NCBI GenBank assembly: GCA_947502495.1
Contig: CANNAC010000002.1
Location: 186,001 to 250,000 of the forward strand
Source of the DNA: an uncultured Flavobacteriaceae bacterium
Lineage (GTDB): Bacteria > Bacteroidota > Bacteroidia > Flavobacteriales > Flavobacteriaceae
Length of the DNA stretch: 64,000 nt
Reading direction: 5' to 3'
A model generated the notes under the pieces. That model did no database searches and was not told where the DNA came from. It saw only the letters and a program-made list of their open reading frames with translations. Of the stretch, positions 27,673 to 37,989 are shown piece after piece (positions within the stretch are counted from its first letter, which is position 1; each line of letters starts with the position of its first letter). The position numbers were made by a program, and so were the translations under genes.

Positions 27673-27825
27673 CACCAATATTAAGTTATTGTTAAAAGGC
27701 TGGTATTCATTTACCAGTCTTTTTTTTTGTAATATCTTTGTCAAAACAACCTGAGGAGGTTGTTTAATATTATATAAATAAATGGCATAAAATTTGCCAT
27801 ATTAACTCTAAAAAAACAACACATT

Positions 27826-28659
27826 ATGACAAAAATCTACTTTTTATTATTTACAATATTAATGAGTCTTCCTTCCATTGGACAAGACTTAGTAATTACA
27901 GGAGTTTTTGATGCTCCCTTAACTGGAGGAACACCAAAAGGTGTTGAGCTTCGTGCATTAGCAGACGTTGCAGACCTAAGTATCTATGGTATTGGTAGTG
28001 CAAATAATGGTGGTGGATCAGACGGTGAAGAATTTACTTTTCCTGCTGTTGCTTTAGCTGCTGGAACATATATATATGTTGCCTCTGAAAGCCCACAATT
28101 TACAAGTTTCTTTGGTTTTGCTCCTGATTATGTATCTAGTGCAATGGGTATTAATGGTGATGATGCAGTAGAATTATTTACAAACGGATCTGTTACGGAT
28201 ACTTTTGGAGACATAAGTGTAGATGGAAGTGGAGAATCTTGGGATTATTTAGACGGTTGGGCTTACAGAATTAACAATACTGGCCCTGATGGCACAACCT
28301 TTGTTCTAGCTAATTGGACCTTTAGTGGAACTAATAGTTTTGATGGTGAAACCACTAATGCTTCAGCTGCAACACCAATGCCAATTGGAACATATGCAAA
28401 CAGTACGTTATCTACAGAAGTTTTTTCTGGTGCTAATTTCACTATTTTCCCTAACCCAACATCTAACGGAAAGGTTAACATTAAAACAAGCAACAACGGA
28501 GCGGTACAAGTTTCTGTTTTTGATGTTTTAGGAAAACAAGTATTAGCAAAAAACGTTACGAACCAAACTTTAAATGTTTCTAACTTAAACGCTGGAATGT
28601 ATATTTTAAAGTTAACGCAAAACGGAAATAGTACTACTAAAAAATTAGTAATTAACTAA
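27826..28659 (+). CDS. Secreted T9SS-sorted protein, paralog of the upstream N-terminal domain
   Basis: MTKIYFLLFTILMSLPSIGQDLVITGVFDAPLTGGTPKGVEL resembles upstream QDLVMTGIIDGPLPGGFPKGVEF; C-term sorting domain. Confidence 0.85.
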   Translation: MTKIYFLLFTILMSLPSIGQDLVITGVFDAPLTGGTPKGVELRALADVADLSIYGIGSANNGGGSDGEEFTFPAVALAAGTYIYVASESPQFTSFFGFAPDYVSSAMGINGDDAVELFTNGSVTDTFGDISVDGSGESWDYLDGWAYRINNTGPDGTTFVLANWTFSGTNSFDGETTNASAATPMPIGTYANSTLSTEVFSGANFTIFPNPTSNGKVNIKTSNNGAVQVSVFDVLGKQVLAKNVTNQTLNVSNLNAGMYILKLTQNGNSTTKKLVIN

Positions 28660-28680
28660 TTTCCTTTTTACAACCTATAA

Positions 28681-28711
28681 AAAGCGTTGCTCTATAGAGT
28701 AACGCTTTTTT
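28681..28711. terminator. Hairpin terminator
   Basis: aaagcgttgctctatagagtaacgctttttt. Confidence 0.7.
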
Positions 28712-28744
28712 ATTTTACATACTTTTGTGCTCCATACAAAACTC

Positions 28745-29725
28745 ATGATAAACGCCAAAGATATATTTAGCATCCAAAACCAAACGGAATTTGAAAATGT
28801 AGCATTAGCCGTTTTTAAATTTCAGTTTGAAAACAATGCCATATATCGTTCTTTTTGCGATTTATTATACATCCATCCAAGTGATGTAAAACATATTGCT
28901 GATATTCCTTTCTTACCGATTTCCTTTTTTAAAACCCATGAAATTTTAAGTACTTCGGAAGAAATTCAGGAAACATTTACAAGTAGTGGTACCACAGGAA
29001 GTGTTACCAGTAAACATCAAGTTACTAATATTTCTATTTACGAAGAAAGCTTTTTAAAAGGTTTTAAACACTTTTACGGAAATATCGAGGAATATACCAT
29101 TCTTGCGTTACTACCCAATTACCTAGAGCGTGAAGGCTCTTCATTAGTTTATATGGTTAATGATTTAATTGAAAAATCTAACAAACCAGAAAGTGGCTTT
29201 TATTTAAATAATCTTTCCGCTTTAAAAAGCAAATTAGAAACCTTAGATAAACAAGGCGAAAAGGTATTACTTATTGGTGTTTCTTTCGCTCTATTAAATT
29301 TAGTAGAAAGTCATTCCTTTGCATTAAAAAACACCATCATCATGGAAACTGGAGGCATGAAAGGAAGACGGAAAGAATTAATACGAGAAGAATTACACGA
29401 CATTTTAAAACAAGGATTTGGTGTACAAAACATCCATAGTGAATATGGTATGACCGAATTATTAAGCCAAGCATATTCTATTGGGAATGGTGTTTTTAAA
29501 TGTCCAAATTGGATGCGCGTGCTAACTCGGGATACCGAAGATGCTTTATCGATACAAGCACCTGGGAAAACTGGCGGACTAAACGTAATCGATTTAGCAA
29601 ATATAAATTCCTGTTCTTTTATAGCAACCCAAGATTTAGCAAAAGTAAGCAACAATGGTTCTTTTGAAATACTAGGAAGATTTGACAATAGTGATATTAG
29701 AGGCTGTAACCTGATGGTATTATAA
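28745..29725 (+). CDS. LuxE-like acyl-protein synthetase / AMP-dependent acyltransferase
   Basis: TFTSSGTTGSVTSKHQV; NTIIMETGGMKGRRKELIREELHDILKQGFGVQNIHSEYGMTELLSQAYS; start moved from 28727. Confidence 0.82.
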   Translation: MINAKDIFSIQNQTEFENVALAVFKFQFENNAIYRSFCDLLYIHPSDVKHIADIPFLPISFFKTHEILSTSEEIQETFTSSGTTGSVTSKHQVTNISIYEESFLKGFKHFYGNIEEYTILALLPNYLEREGSSLVYMVNDLIEKSNKPESGFYLNNLSALKSKLETLDKQGEKVLLIGVSFALLNLVESHSFALKNTIIMETGGMKGRRKELIREELHDILKQGFGVQNIHSEYGMTELLSQAYSIGNGVFKCPNWMRVLTRDTEDALSIQAPGKTGGLNVIDLANINSCSFIATQDLAKVSNNGSFEILGRFDNSDIRGCNLMVL

Positions 29726-29776
29726 TTCCCTTATGTAATTAGTCTTTGATTCAAACGACTCATAAAAAAACAACTT

Positions 29777-30217
29777 ATGAGAACGCTTATCTTTTTATTT
29801 TTTATCACAACAGGAACTATATCTGCACAACAAATAGATTATAACACAAAAAAAGGTGTTGCTGTAGCAGGTTATGATGTTGTTGCATACTTTAACAACG
29901 AAGCTGTAGAAGGGAACAAAAAATACACCACAGAAAAAGATGGTGTAACCTATTTATTTTCTTCTGAAAAAAATCAAAATATTTTTATTGAAAATCCTGA
30001 AAATTACATGCCTCAATACGGAGGTTATTGCGCCTATGCGGTAGCTGTAAAATCCAAAAAAGTATCTATAGACCCGGAAACTTTTGAGATTCGTGATGGA
30101 AAACTATACCTTTTCTATAATGCTTGGGGAACAAACACCTTAGAACTTTGGAATGCAGAAAACCCGAACGATCTAAAAAGGAAAGCGGACAACAATTGGG
30201 AAAAAATAAAACAATAA
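29777..30217 (+). CDS. YHS domain-containing secreted protein
   Basis: GVAVAGYDVVAYFNNEAVEG...YMPQYGGYCAYAVA. Confidence 0.88.
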   Translation: MRTLIFLFFITTGTISAQQIDYNTKKGVAVAGYDVVAYFNNEAVEGNKKYTTEKDGVTYLFSSEKNQNIFIENPENYMPQYGGYCAYAVAVKSKKVSIDPETFEIRDGKLYLFYNAWGTNTLELWNAENPNDLKRKADNNWEKIKQ

Positions 30218-30301
30218 TACTGTAAGTATTAAAAAAGAATACCGACTATATAATTGCTAAGAAAAAGAAAAATTAGTTTTTTAGTAAATTGGTTAGTTTT
30301 T

Positions 30302-30338
30302 AAAGCCTGATTATGAAAATAGTCAGGCTTCTTTTTTT
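30302..30338. terminator. Hairpin terminator
   Basis: aaagcctgattatgaaaatagtcaggcttctttttt. Confidence 0.7.
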
Positions 30339-30424
30339 ACAAATTTTCGAGTTTTGATTTAAAAGAAAAATCCTTCTTCCCTTAATAAAAAGGAAGAAGG
30401 ATTTGAAATAATAGCGATAAAAAA

Positions 30425-31732
30425 TTAAACCGCTTTTATAATATAGGTATTACGTTTTCCTTTATTAATAACAACATAAGTTCCATTAATTAAGTCTTCG
30501 TTAGTAATCTTATAGTCTTCTTTAACCTTTTCTTTGTTGACTGCAACCGAATTTTCTTTTAAAGCTCTTCGCGCTTCTCCATTCGATGCTAAAAAGTTCG
30601 TTTGTGCAGCTAACGCAGCAATCATATCTAAACCTTCTTCCATTTCTTGCTTAGAAACTTCTGCTAGAGGTACACCTTCAAAAACATCTAAAAAAGTGTT
30701 TTCATCCAAAGTATTTATATCTTCTTTAAAAGACTTACTAAATAAAATATTAGAAGCTTTTTCTGCATTTTCAAAATCCGATTTAGAATGCACTAATGTG
30801 GTAACTTCTTCTGCTAGTCGTTTTTGTAATAAACGCACGTGAGGCATTTCTTTATGCTCTACAATTAAAGCATCGATAGTATCTTTATCTAAAAAGGTAA
30901 ATATTTTAATATACTTTTCGGCATCTTCATCACTTGTGTTTAACCAAAATTGGTAAAACTTATATACCGAAGTCTTATCGGTATCTAACCAAATGTTTCC
31001 TCCTTCACTTTTACCAAATTTAGAACCATCTGCTTTGGTTATTAAAGGACAGGTCATGGCATAAGCTTTCGCTTCTTGGCCAACGTTCATACGTCTTACT
31101 AACTCTGTTCCTGTAGTAATGTTTCCCCATTGGTCACTTCCTCCCATTTGCAACAAACAATTGTGTTGTTTGTATAAGTGGTAAAAATCATATCCTTGAA
31201 TTAATTGGTAAGTAAACTCTGTAAAAGACATACCAACGTTTCCTTCTTCACCAGACAAACGTTTCTTTACCGAATCTTTTGCCATCATGTAGTTCACGGT
31301 AATTCGTTTACCAACATCACGTGCAAAGTCTATAAAGCTAAATGTTTTCATCCAATCGTAGTTATTCACTAAAATTGGAGCATTTTTTTCTTCCGAAGAA
31401 AAGTTAAGAAAACGAGATAATACGCTTTTAATTCCTGCAACATTATGGTTTAAGGTCGCTTCGTCTAGTAAATTACGCTCATCGCTTTTACCAGAAGGAT
31501 CCCCAATCATTCCTGTTGCACCACCAACCAACGCAATTGGTTTATGTCCTGCTTTTTCTAAATGCATTAATAAAATAATAGGAACTAAACTACCAATATG
31601 CAACGAATCTGATGTTGGATCAAAACCAATATAAGCCGTTGTCATCTCTTTATTTAATTGCTCTTCTGTTCCGGGCATGATATCATGTACCATTCCTCTC
31701 CACGTTAATTCTTCTACTATATTATAGTTCAT
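30425..31732 (-). CDS. tyrS: Tyrosyl-tRNA synthetase
   Basis: [37 protein letters not shown]-term S4 domain. Confidence 0.96.
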   Translation of the reverse strand: MNYNIVEELTWRGMVHDIMPGTEEQLNKEMTTAYIGFDPTSDSLHIGSLVPIILLMHLEKAGHKPIALVGGATGMIGDPSGKSDERNLLDEATLNHNVAGIKSVLSRFLNFSSEEKNAPILVNNYDWMKTFSFIDFARDVGKRITVNYMMAKDSVKKRLSGEEGNVGMSFTEFTYQLIQGYDFYHLYKQHNCLLQMGGSDQWGNITTGTELVRRMNVGQEAKAYAMTCPLITKADGSKFGKSEGGNIWLDTDKTSVYKFYQFWLNTSDEDAEKYIKIFTFLDKDTIDALIVEHKEMPHVRLLQKRLAEEVTTLVHSKSDFENAEKASNILFSKSFKEDINTLDENTFLDVFEGVPLAEVSKQEMEEGLDMIAALAAQTNFLASNGEARRALKENSVAVNKEKVKEDYKITNEDLINGTYVVINKGKRNTYIIKAV

Positions 31733-31819
31733 TTCTTGTATATTATTCTAAAGTCTAGCAAAGATATGTTTATCCTTCAAAAGAGGAAAGAGAATAACAA
31801 AAAAGACTATTTTTGTTTT

Positions 31820-32827
31820 ATGATTTTAGTTACAGGAGGAACAGGTTTAGTAGGATCACATCTGCTTTATGAATTGGTTAAAGACAACCAAAAGGTTCGC
31901 GCTATCTATAGAAGTGAAGAAAAACTACAGATGGTAAAAAAAGTATTTTCCTATTTTACGGAAGATGTTTCCACGCTTTTTAATAAGATAGAATGGATGG
32001 AAGCCGATATATTAGACGTTCCACTTTTAACTCATGCTTTTCAAGACATAACAAAGGTATATCACTGTGCAGCGCTTATTTCTTTCGACCCAAAAGAGTA
32101 TCATAAACTTAGAAAAACCAATATTGAAGGGACTGCAAATATTGTTAATTTATGCATTTCTAATACTATTGAAAAGCTGTGTTATGTTAGTTCTATTGCT
32201 ACGCTAGGAAATAATGAAGACAATAGTTTTATTGACGAAGAAACGTTTTGGAATCCGGAAGGAGAAAATAACGTGTATGGCATTACAAAATATGGCGCAG
32301 AAATGGAAGTTTGGCGTGGTACTCAAGAAGGATTAGATGCGATAATAGTAAATCCTGGAATTATTATAGGTGCTGGTTTTTGGAATTCTGGTAGCGGATT
32401 ACTCTTTAAAAAGGTACATAATAAACTTCGATATTACGTTACTGGAACTACTGGATATGTTGACGTTAAAGATGTTGTAACCGTTATGTTACACCTCATG
32501 CAAAGCAATATTATAAACCAACGTTTTGTTCTAGTAGCTAAAAATTTAAGCTTTCAACAGGTAACAGAAATGACCGCTAAATACCTAAAAGTGAAAGCGC
32601 CGCAAAAACGAGCTTCTTCATTACTGCTTGAAATAGTTTGGCGTGCAGATTGGTTAAAAAGTTTTTTAACTGGAAAGCCAAGAAGCTTAACAAAACAAAA
32701 TGCTACAACTGCTTTAACGATTACAAATTATGATAACCAAAAAATTATAAAGGCTTTAGATTTTAAATTTATACCGATAGAAAAAAGTATAGAACAAGTT
32801 GCAGAACTATTTTTAATAGAAGTTTAA
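31820..32827 (+). CDS. NAD-dependent epimerase/dehydratase family protein
   Basis: MILVTGGTGLVGSHLLYELV Rossmann; VYGITKYGAEMEV; start moved from 31736. Confidence 0.9.
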   Translation: MILVTGGTGLVGSHLLYELVKDNQKVRAIYRSEEKLQMVKKVFSYFTEDVSTLFNKIEWMEADILDVPLLTHAFQDITKVYHCAALISFDPKEYHKLRKTNIEGTANIVNLCISNTIEKLCYVSSIATLGNNEDNSFIDEETFWNPEGENNVYGITKYGAEMEVWRGTQEGLDAIIVNPGIIIGAGFWNSGSGLLFKKVHNKLRYYVTGTTGYVDVKDVVTVMLHLMQSNIINQRFVLVAKNLSFQQVTEMTAKYLKVKAPQKRASSLLLEIVWRADWLKSFLTGKPRSLTKQNATTALTITNYDNQKIIKALDFKFIPIEKSIEQVAELFLIEV

Positions 32828-32828
32828 T

Positions 32829-33314
32829 CTACTCCGGTTTTATTGATGTTTTTTTATTCTTTTTAGCCAGTGCATTATTCATGGACGTCTCTTTCTTTGC
32901 GACTTCCTCAGGGCTTAATTTTGTTTCTGCCCGTTTTATAGAATCTAATCTTCTCTTTTCCTTCGTTTCTTTTTTATCTAACGCGGTGTACACTACTTTT
33001 AACTTGGTTAAGCTATCTCTAACTCGCTTGTAGATGTCTTCGTATGTTTCTGGGTGATAGGTGTAGTAGTAATTACTCGAAGCAAACTGGGCACTATCTA
33101 TTTGATGCTTTTCATAAATATGCGCTTCTAATTGAACACCATTTTCTTCAAGTACTGTTCTATTTACTCCTTTTGCAGAACTATATACAGACATATCCAC
33201 AATCACACGAACCATTTTATCTTTAGAAATAAGATTATCCGGTTTCTTTGGTTTGTTCTGGCTAAAACAAGACACTAATAATAGTACCAAGCATGTATAT
33301 AATACGTTTTTCAT
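32829..33314 (-). CDS. DUF4296 lipoprotein
   Basis: MKNVLYTCLVLLLVSCFSQ lipobox; KPDNLISKDKMVRVIVDM. Confidence 0.8.
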   Translation of the reverse strand: MKNVLYTCLVLLLVSCFSQNKPKKPDNLISKDKMVRVIVDMSVYSSAKGVNRTVLEENGVQLEAHIYEKHQIDSAQFASSNYYYTYHPETYEDIYKRVRDSLTKLKVVYTALDKKETKEKRRLDSIKRAETKLSPEEVAKKETSMNNALAKKNKKTSIKPE

Positions 33315-34660
33315 TATCTATTAAATGTTAATTGTTTCGCCGCTTTAACATCATAAAACTTAAAGTTTTTATAGGCTAAACTTCCATTTACAAAAGTGTG
33401 AGTAATTCTAGATTTGAAGGTAGTGCCTTCAAAAGGAGACCAACCACATTTGTATAAAATATTATCTTTTTTTACGGTCCAAGGATTACTTAAATCTACC
33501 AGTACTAAATCTGCAAAGTAGCCTTCTTTTATATATCCACGTTTTTCAACTTGAAATAAGATAGCAGGATTATGGCACATTTTTTCGACCAACTTCTCTA
33601 ACGATATTTTTCCTCTATGATGCATTTCAAGCATTGCAGGAAGTGCATGCTGTACTAATGGTCCGCCAGAAGGTGCTTTGGTGTACACATTATTCTTTTC
33701 TTCTAAAGTATGTGGTGCGTGATCTGTTGCTATAACGTCTATTCTATCGTCTAACAAGGCTTTCCATAAACCATCTTTATCTTTTTGAGATTTCACTGCA
33801 GGATTCCATTTTATGAAAGTCCCCTTTGCATCATAATCTTCATCTGTAAACCATAAGTGATGCACACAAACCTCAGCGGTAATTTTTTTATCTTTTAACG
33901 GAATCTTATTGGTAAACAAACTCGTTTCCTTCGCTGTAGAAAGATGAAAAACATGCAGTCTAGCTCCCGTTTTTTTAGCAAGTTCTATTGCCTTAGACGA
34001 AGAGATATAACAAGCCTCTTCACTTCTAATATCTGGATGATGCTTTAATGGGATATCATCACCAAACTCTTCCATATATTTGGCTAGATTATTTTTAATT
34101 GTTCCTTCGTCTTCACAATGCACCGCAATAAGCAGTTTTGTGCTAGAAAATATTTTTTCTAAAACTTCTGGATTATCTACCAACATATTTCCTGTAGACG
34201 AACCTAAAAACAGTTTTAAAGCTGCCACTTGTTTCGGATCTACTTTTAAAATTTCTTCTAGATTATCATTGGTACCACCAAACATAAAAGAATAATTAGC
34301 CGACGACGTTTTTGAAGCTATTTCAAATTTTTCGTTAAGCTTTTCTATGGTTGTTGTTTGCGGATTGGTATTTGGCATTTCTATAAAAGAGGTAATCCCA
34401 CCAGCAATTGCAGCTTTAGATTCCGTTTCTATATTTGCTTTCTGCGTTAATCCTGGTTCTCTAAAATGTACTTGATCATCAATAACACCAGGAAGTAAGT
34501 AATTACCTTCTGCATCAAAAATGTGAACATCAGCAGATTTCGCACTAATAGATTCACTTATCTCTTTAATGTATTCGCCTTCTATAAGAATATCACCATG
34601 AAAGATAGTTCCTTCATTCACAATCTTTGCGTTCTTAATAAGTGTTTGTTTGTATTGCAT
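33314..34660 (-). CDS. pyrC: Dihydroorotase
   Basis: LPGVIDDQVHFREPGLTQKANIETESKAAIAGGITSFIEMPNTNPQTT; VIATDHAPHTLEEK. Confidence 0.92.
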   Translation of the reverse strand: MQYKQTLIKNAKIVNEGTIFHGDILIEGEYIKEISESISAKSADVHIFDAEGNYLLPGVIDDQVHFREPGLTQKANIETESKAAIAGGITSFIEMPNTNPQTTTIEKLNEKFEIASKTSSANYSFMFGGTNDNLEEILKVDPKQVAALKLFLGSSTGNMLVDNPEVLEKIFSSTKLLIAVHCEDEGTIKNNLAKYMEEFGDDIPLKHHPDIRSEEACYISSSKAIELAKKTGARLHVFHLSTAKETSLFTNKIPLKDKKITAEVCVHHLWFTDEDYDAKGTFIKWNPAVKSQKDKDGLWKALLDDRIDVIATDHAPHTLEEKNNVYTKAPSGGPLVQHALPAMLEMHHRGKISLEKLVEKMCHNPAILFQVEKRGYIKEGYFADLVLVDLSNPWTVKKDNILYKCGWSPFEGTTFKSRITHTFVNGSLAYKNFKFYDVKAAKQLTFNR

Positions 34661-34669
34661 GTCTTAATT

Positions 34670-35401
34670 TTACTTTATAAATAGACTTTTACATTTCATA
34701 GAGATGACACCAAAAATAGCTTCAGAAATAATACCTGAACTTAATTTAGATTCTCCTTTTGTTCTATCTGTAAAAATAACTGGAATTTCTTTTATTTTAA
34801 ACTTTTTACAATATGCCTTAAATTTCATTTCTATCTGAAAAGCATATCCTGTAAACTTTATGGTATTTAAATCAAATGCTTCTAACACTTCCCTTTTATA
34901 GCAAATGAAGCCTGCAGTAGTATCATGAATTTTCATTCTAGTGACAAAACGCACGTATTTGGAAGCCAAATAAGATAGTAAAACTCTACTCATTGGCCAG
35001 TTTACCACATTTACACCCGTTACATATCGGGAACCAATTGCTAAATCCACACCATCTATATGACAGGCATGATATAAGCGAATTAAATCTTTTGGGTTAT
35101 GCGAAAAATCGGCATCCATTTCAAAAACATAACGATACGTTCTTGCCAAACTCCATTTAAAACCATGAATGTATGCGGTGCCTAATCCAGACTTTTCCTT
35201 TCTTACTTCCAGATGTAAACGCTCCGGAAATTGCGCTTGCAGCTCCTTCACTTTTAATGCTGTTAGATCTGGCGAATTATCATCTACGACCAAAACATCA
35301 AAGGCTTTTTCAAGAGAAAACACAGCTTTAATAATAGCTTCAATATTCTCTATTTCGTTGTATGTTGGTATGATGACAATAGCGTCTGGCATAAAAGGCA
35401 T
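34670..35401 (-). CDS. Polyprenol monophosphomannose synthase-like GT2
   Basis: IIPTYNEIENIEAII; VVDDNSPDLT; EMDADFSHNPKDL. Confidence 0.9.
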   Translation of the reverse strand: MPFMPDAIVIIPTYNEIENIEAIIKAVFSLEKAFDVLVVDDNSPDLTALKVKELQAQFPERLHLEVRKEKSGLGTAYIHGFKWSLARTYRYVFEMDADFSHNPKDLIRLYHACHIDGVDLAIGSRYVTGVNVVNWPMSRVLLSYLASKYVRFVTRMKIHDTTAGFICYKREVLEAFDLNTIKFTGYAFQIEMKFKAYCKKFKIKEIPVIFTDRTKGESKLSSGIISEAIFGVISMKCKSLFIK

Positions 35402-35499
35402 TTAATTTTAGCAAATGTAAGCTATTTAAAAATTACTTTTTTTTAAATTTTCCTTAAAAAATGGAAGAAGAATAGGAATATTTATAATAATTTTACCGT

Positions 35500-36150
35500 A
35501 TGCTTCGCGAAATTATATCTAATGAAATTTTTACCATATTACTAGTACTTTGTCTAGTTTTAGTTGCCACTGCAAAAGTGCTGTTTACAAAACGATTTAA
35601 TGATTTTGTTAATGTGCTAGGTAATTTTAGATATTTAAAAGTATACTCTAGAGAGCTAAAAGCTATTGACGGTTTTGATGCTTTACTTTTTATAAACTTA
35701 TTAATCTCTAGTTCTATTTTTAGTGTTTTGATCTATCAAAGTTTTGTTGGTGAAATTGAAGACATCCCCACTTTTTTAATTAAAGTATTTATCGGAATTG
35801 CAGTAATAATACTAGCAAAAACATCTATTGAACGGTTATTAGGAAGCTTATTTGATGTAGAAAACATTTTAGATTTTTATGTATTTCAAAAGATGAGCTA
35901 TAAAAATTTTATTGGTTTACTGCTCATACCTGTTAACTTCATTTTATTATTTAGCGTCACACCGTCACCTATTCTTCTACAAATTCTGGTTCTTGTTTTT
36001 TTACTAATTAATTGCATTAGTATAGCGGCTTCCTACAAGACCTATCAAAGTTTGATAAAATCCAATTTGTTGTATTTTATTTTGTATCTTTGCACTCTTG
36101 AAATTTCGCCTTATCTCGTATTATATAAGTTATTTATAGATTACAGCTAA
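35500..36150 (+). CDS. DUF4271 membrane protein
   Basis: Polytopic; directly upstream of hemD; DUF4271-like sequence. Confidence 0.75.
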   Translation: MLREIISNEIFTILLVLCLVLVATAKVLFTKRFNDFVNVLGNFRYLKVYSRELKAIDGFDALLFINLLISSSIFSVLIYQSFVGEIEDIPTFLIKVFIGIAVIILAKTSIERLLGSLFDVENILDFYVFQKMSYKNFIGLLLIPVNFILLFSVTPSPILLQILVLVFLLINCISIAASYKTYQSLIKSNLLYFILYLCTLEISPYLVLYKLFIDYS

Positions 36151-36173
36151 GGTATAAAAAAGCTAGCTATTAT

Positions 36174-36923
36174 ATGAAAGTCAAAACCATTTTAGTATCT
36201 CAACCAGAACCTAAAATAGAAAATTCGCCTTATTTTGATTTGCAAGAAAAGCAAAAAGTGAAGATAGACTTTAGACCTTTTATTCATGTAGAAGGAGTTC
36301 CTGCAAAAGAAATAAGATTACAAAAAATAGATTTAAGCAATTATACTGCCATTATTTTAACAAGCAGAAACGCTGTTGACCACTTTTTTAGAGTTGCAGA
36401 CGAAATGCGTTTTAAAGTACCGGATAGCATGAAATACTTCTGCCAGTCGGAAGCTGTTGCTTACTATTTACAAAAATACGTGGTATATAGAAAACGTAAA
36501 ATTTATGTTGGTAAGCGAACTTTTTCGGAGTTATCTCCAACCATAAAGAAATATAAAGACGAAAAATTCTTATTACCAACTACAGACAAACTTAAACCGG
36601 AAGTTCCAGAAATACTAGATGGTTTAGCAGTAAATTGGAAACAAGCTGTTTTTTACAAAACGGTTATAAGCGATTTATCTGATCTAGAAGATGTATTTTA
36701 TGACATTTTAGTATTTTTTAGTCCTTCTGGAATAGATTCTTTATTCAAGAATTTCCCAGACTTTAAACAAAACGACACTAGAATAGCTGTTTTTGGTAAT
36801 ACTACCATTAAAGCTGTAGAAGCACATGGTTTACGTGTAGATATCTCTGCACCAACGCCGGAAACACCTTCTATGACGATGGCTTTAGAAAAGTACATCA
36901 ACAAAATAAACAAAGGAAAATAG
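36174..36923 (+). CDS. hemD: Uroporphyrinogen-III synthase
   Basis: VKTILVSQPEPKIENSPYFDL; AIILTSRNAVDHFF; VFFSPSGIDSLFKNFPDF; AVFGNTTIKAVEAHGL. Confidence 0.88.
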   Translation: MKVKTILVSQPEPKIENSPYFDLQEKQKVKIDFRPFIHVEGVPAKEIRLQKIDLSNYTAIILTSRNAVDHFFRVADEMRFKVPDSMKYFCQSEAVAYYLQKYVVYRKRKIYVGKRTFSELSPTIKKYKDEKFLLPTTDKLKPEVPEILDGLAVNWKQAVFYKTVISDLSDLEDVFYDILVFFSPSGIDSLFKNFPDFKQNDTRIAVFGNTTIKAVEAHGLRVDISAPTPETPSMTMALEKYINKINKGK

Positions 36924-36941
36924 TTTCATACTATTCCATAA

Positions 36942-36976
36942 AAAAATCGCAACATATACATGTTGCGATTTTTTTT
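36942..36976. terminator. Bidirectional hairpin terminator
   Basis: aaaaaatcgcaacatatacatgttgcgatttttttt. Confidence 0.75.
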
Positions 36977-36995
36977 GGTTAATACTTTAATTCTT

Positions 36996-37898
36996 TTACT
37001 GAATTATCAATTTCTTCGTTTGCGATTTACCTTCAGCTAGTATTCTTGCCAAATAAACTCCAGGAGCCATTGCACTAATATCTATAGCATTCTCACCAAA
37101 CTGCATTTGCGTTTTTAATACTAACTTTCCAGTTATATCATATACTTGAATCTGTGATTCTTGTAAGTTAGACGCCACATAAATTCTGTTTTTAGCAGGA
37201 TTAGGGTAGATATCAAACGTTAACTCATTTTGACCAGCTACCGAAAGTGTAGGGCAACCTGTTGCATCATTTACAAAAGAACTAGTCCCATCTTTTTGCC
37301 AAGGTAAAGCTGTTAAATAACCAGCAGTACAATCATCCACAAATATATTTACTAGACTAGCATTAAAACGTACATCAAATGCCGTTACGTTTGCATTATT
37401 ACCATTACGCATATCCAATGATGTTAAACTAGTTTGTCTTGCATCTAGTAATGTTAAACCTGTATTACCTGATAAATCTAAATTTACCACCGGCGATCCA
37501 GGAATACGCAACTCACTTAATGTAATATTTGCTCCAGTAACTAAGTTACTTAAAGAAGTACTACCTTCTGTATTAAGTATACTTAAATTAGTGTTAGCAG
37601 AAACATCTAAACTAGTTACCACCGCATTATACGTTATAACAAGTTCAGTAATACCTGTTAATGCTTCAATACCTGTAAAATCATCAATAGCATTGTAAGG
37701 TGCCGCTCCTCCTAAATTTAAGGTTCCAGTAACTGCTGCAGCTTCACTATCTAAAATCAAACCATCTAATGGCCCATTAATAGTAGTAGTGGAGATTAGA
37801 AATTGCTCAAAATCTGCATTAGGAACTGCTGTCACCTGTGCGTTAATTTTCATTTGCATGGCTACAACAATAGCCATAAAAAGTAGTGTTTTTTTCAT
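36996..37898 (-). CDS. Secreted LRR-like protein with T9SS sorting domain
   Basis: LTGITELVITYNAVVTSLDVSANTNLSIL repeats; C-term FDIYPNPAKNRIYV...GVYLARILAEGKSQTKKLIIQ. Confidence 0.85.
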   Translation of the reverse strand: MKKTLLFMAIVVAMQMKINAQVTAVPNADFEQFLISTTTINGPLDGLILDSEAAAVTGTLNLGGAAPYNAIDDFTGIEALTGITELVITYNAVVTSLDVSANTNLSILNTEGSTSLSNLVTGANITLSELRIPGSPVVNLDLSGNTGLTLLDARQTSLTSLDMRNGNNANVTAFDVRFNASLVNIFVDDCTAGYLTALPWQKDGTSSFVNDATGCPTLSVAGQNELTFDIYPNPAKNRIYVASNLQESQIQVYDITGKLVLKTQMQFGENAIDISAMAPGVYLARILAEGKSQTKKLIIQ

Positions 37899-37989
37899 AA
37901 TTAATAGCTTTATAATTTATCCCATAAAGTTAAGTTATAAAAAAACACCTACAAGACCCTTTTAACAAGTATAACCGTAGTTCATCTAT

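Noticed and set aside
36066-36092. Internal promoter for hemD within the DUF4271 gene (TTTG ... TATCTTTGCAC)
   Set aside because: TATCTTTG is a good match but the spacer to the upstream TTG is only about 15 bp; too weak without transcript data
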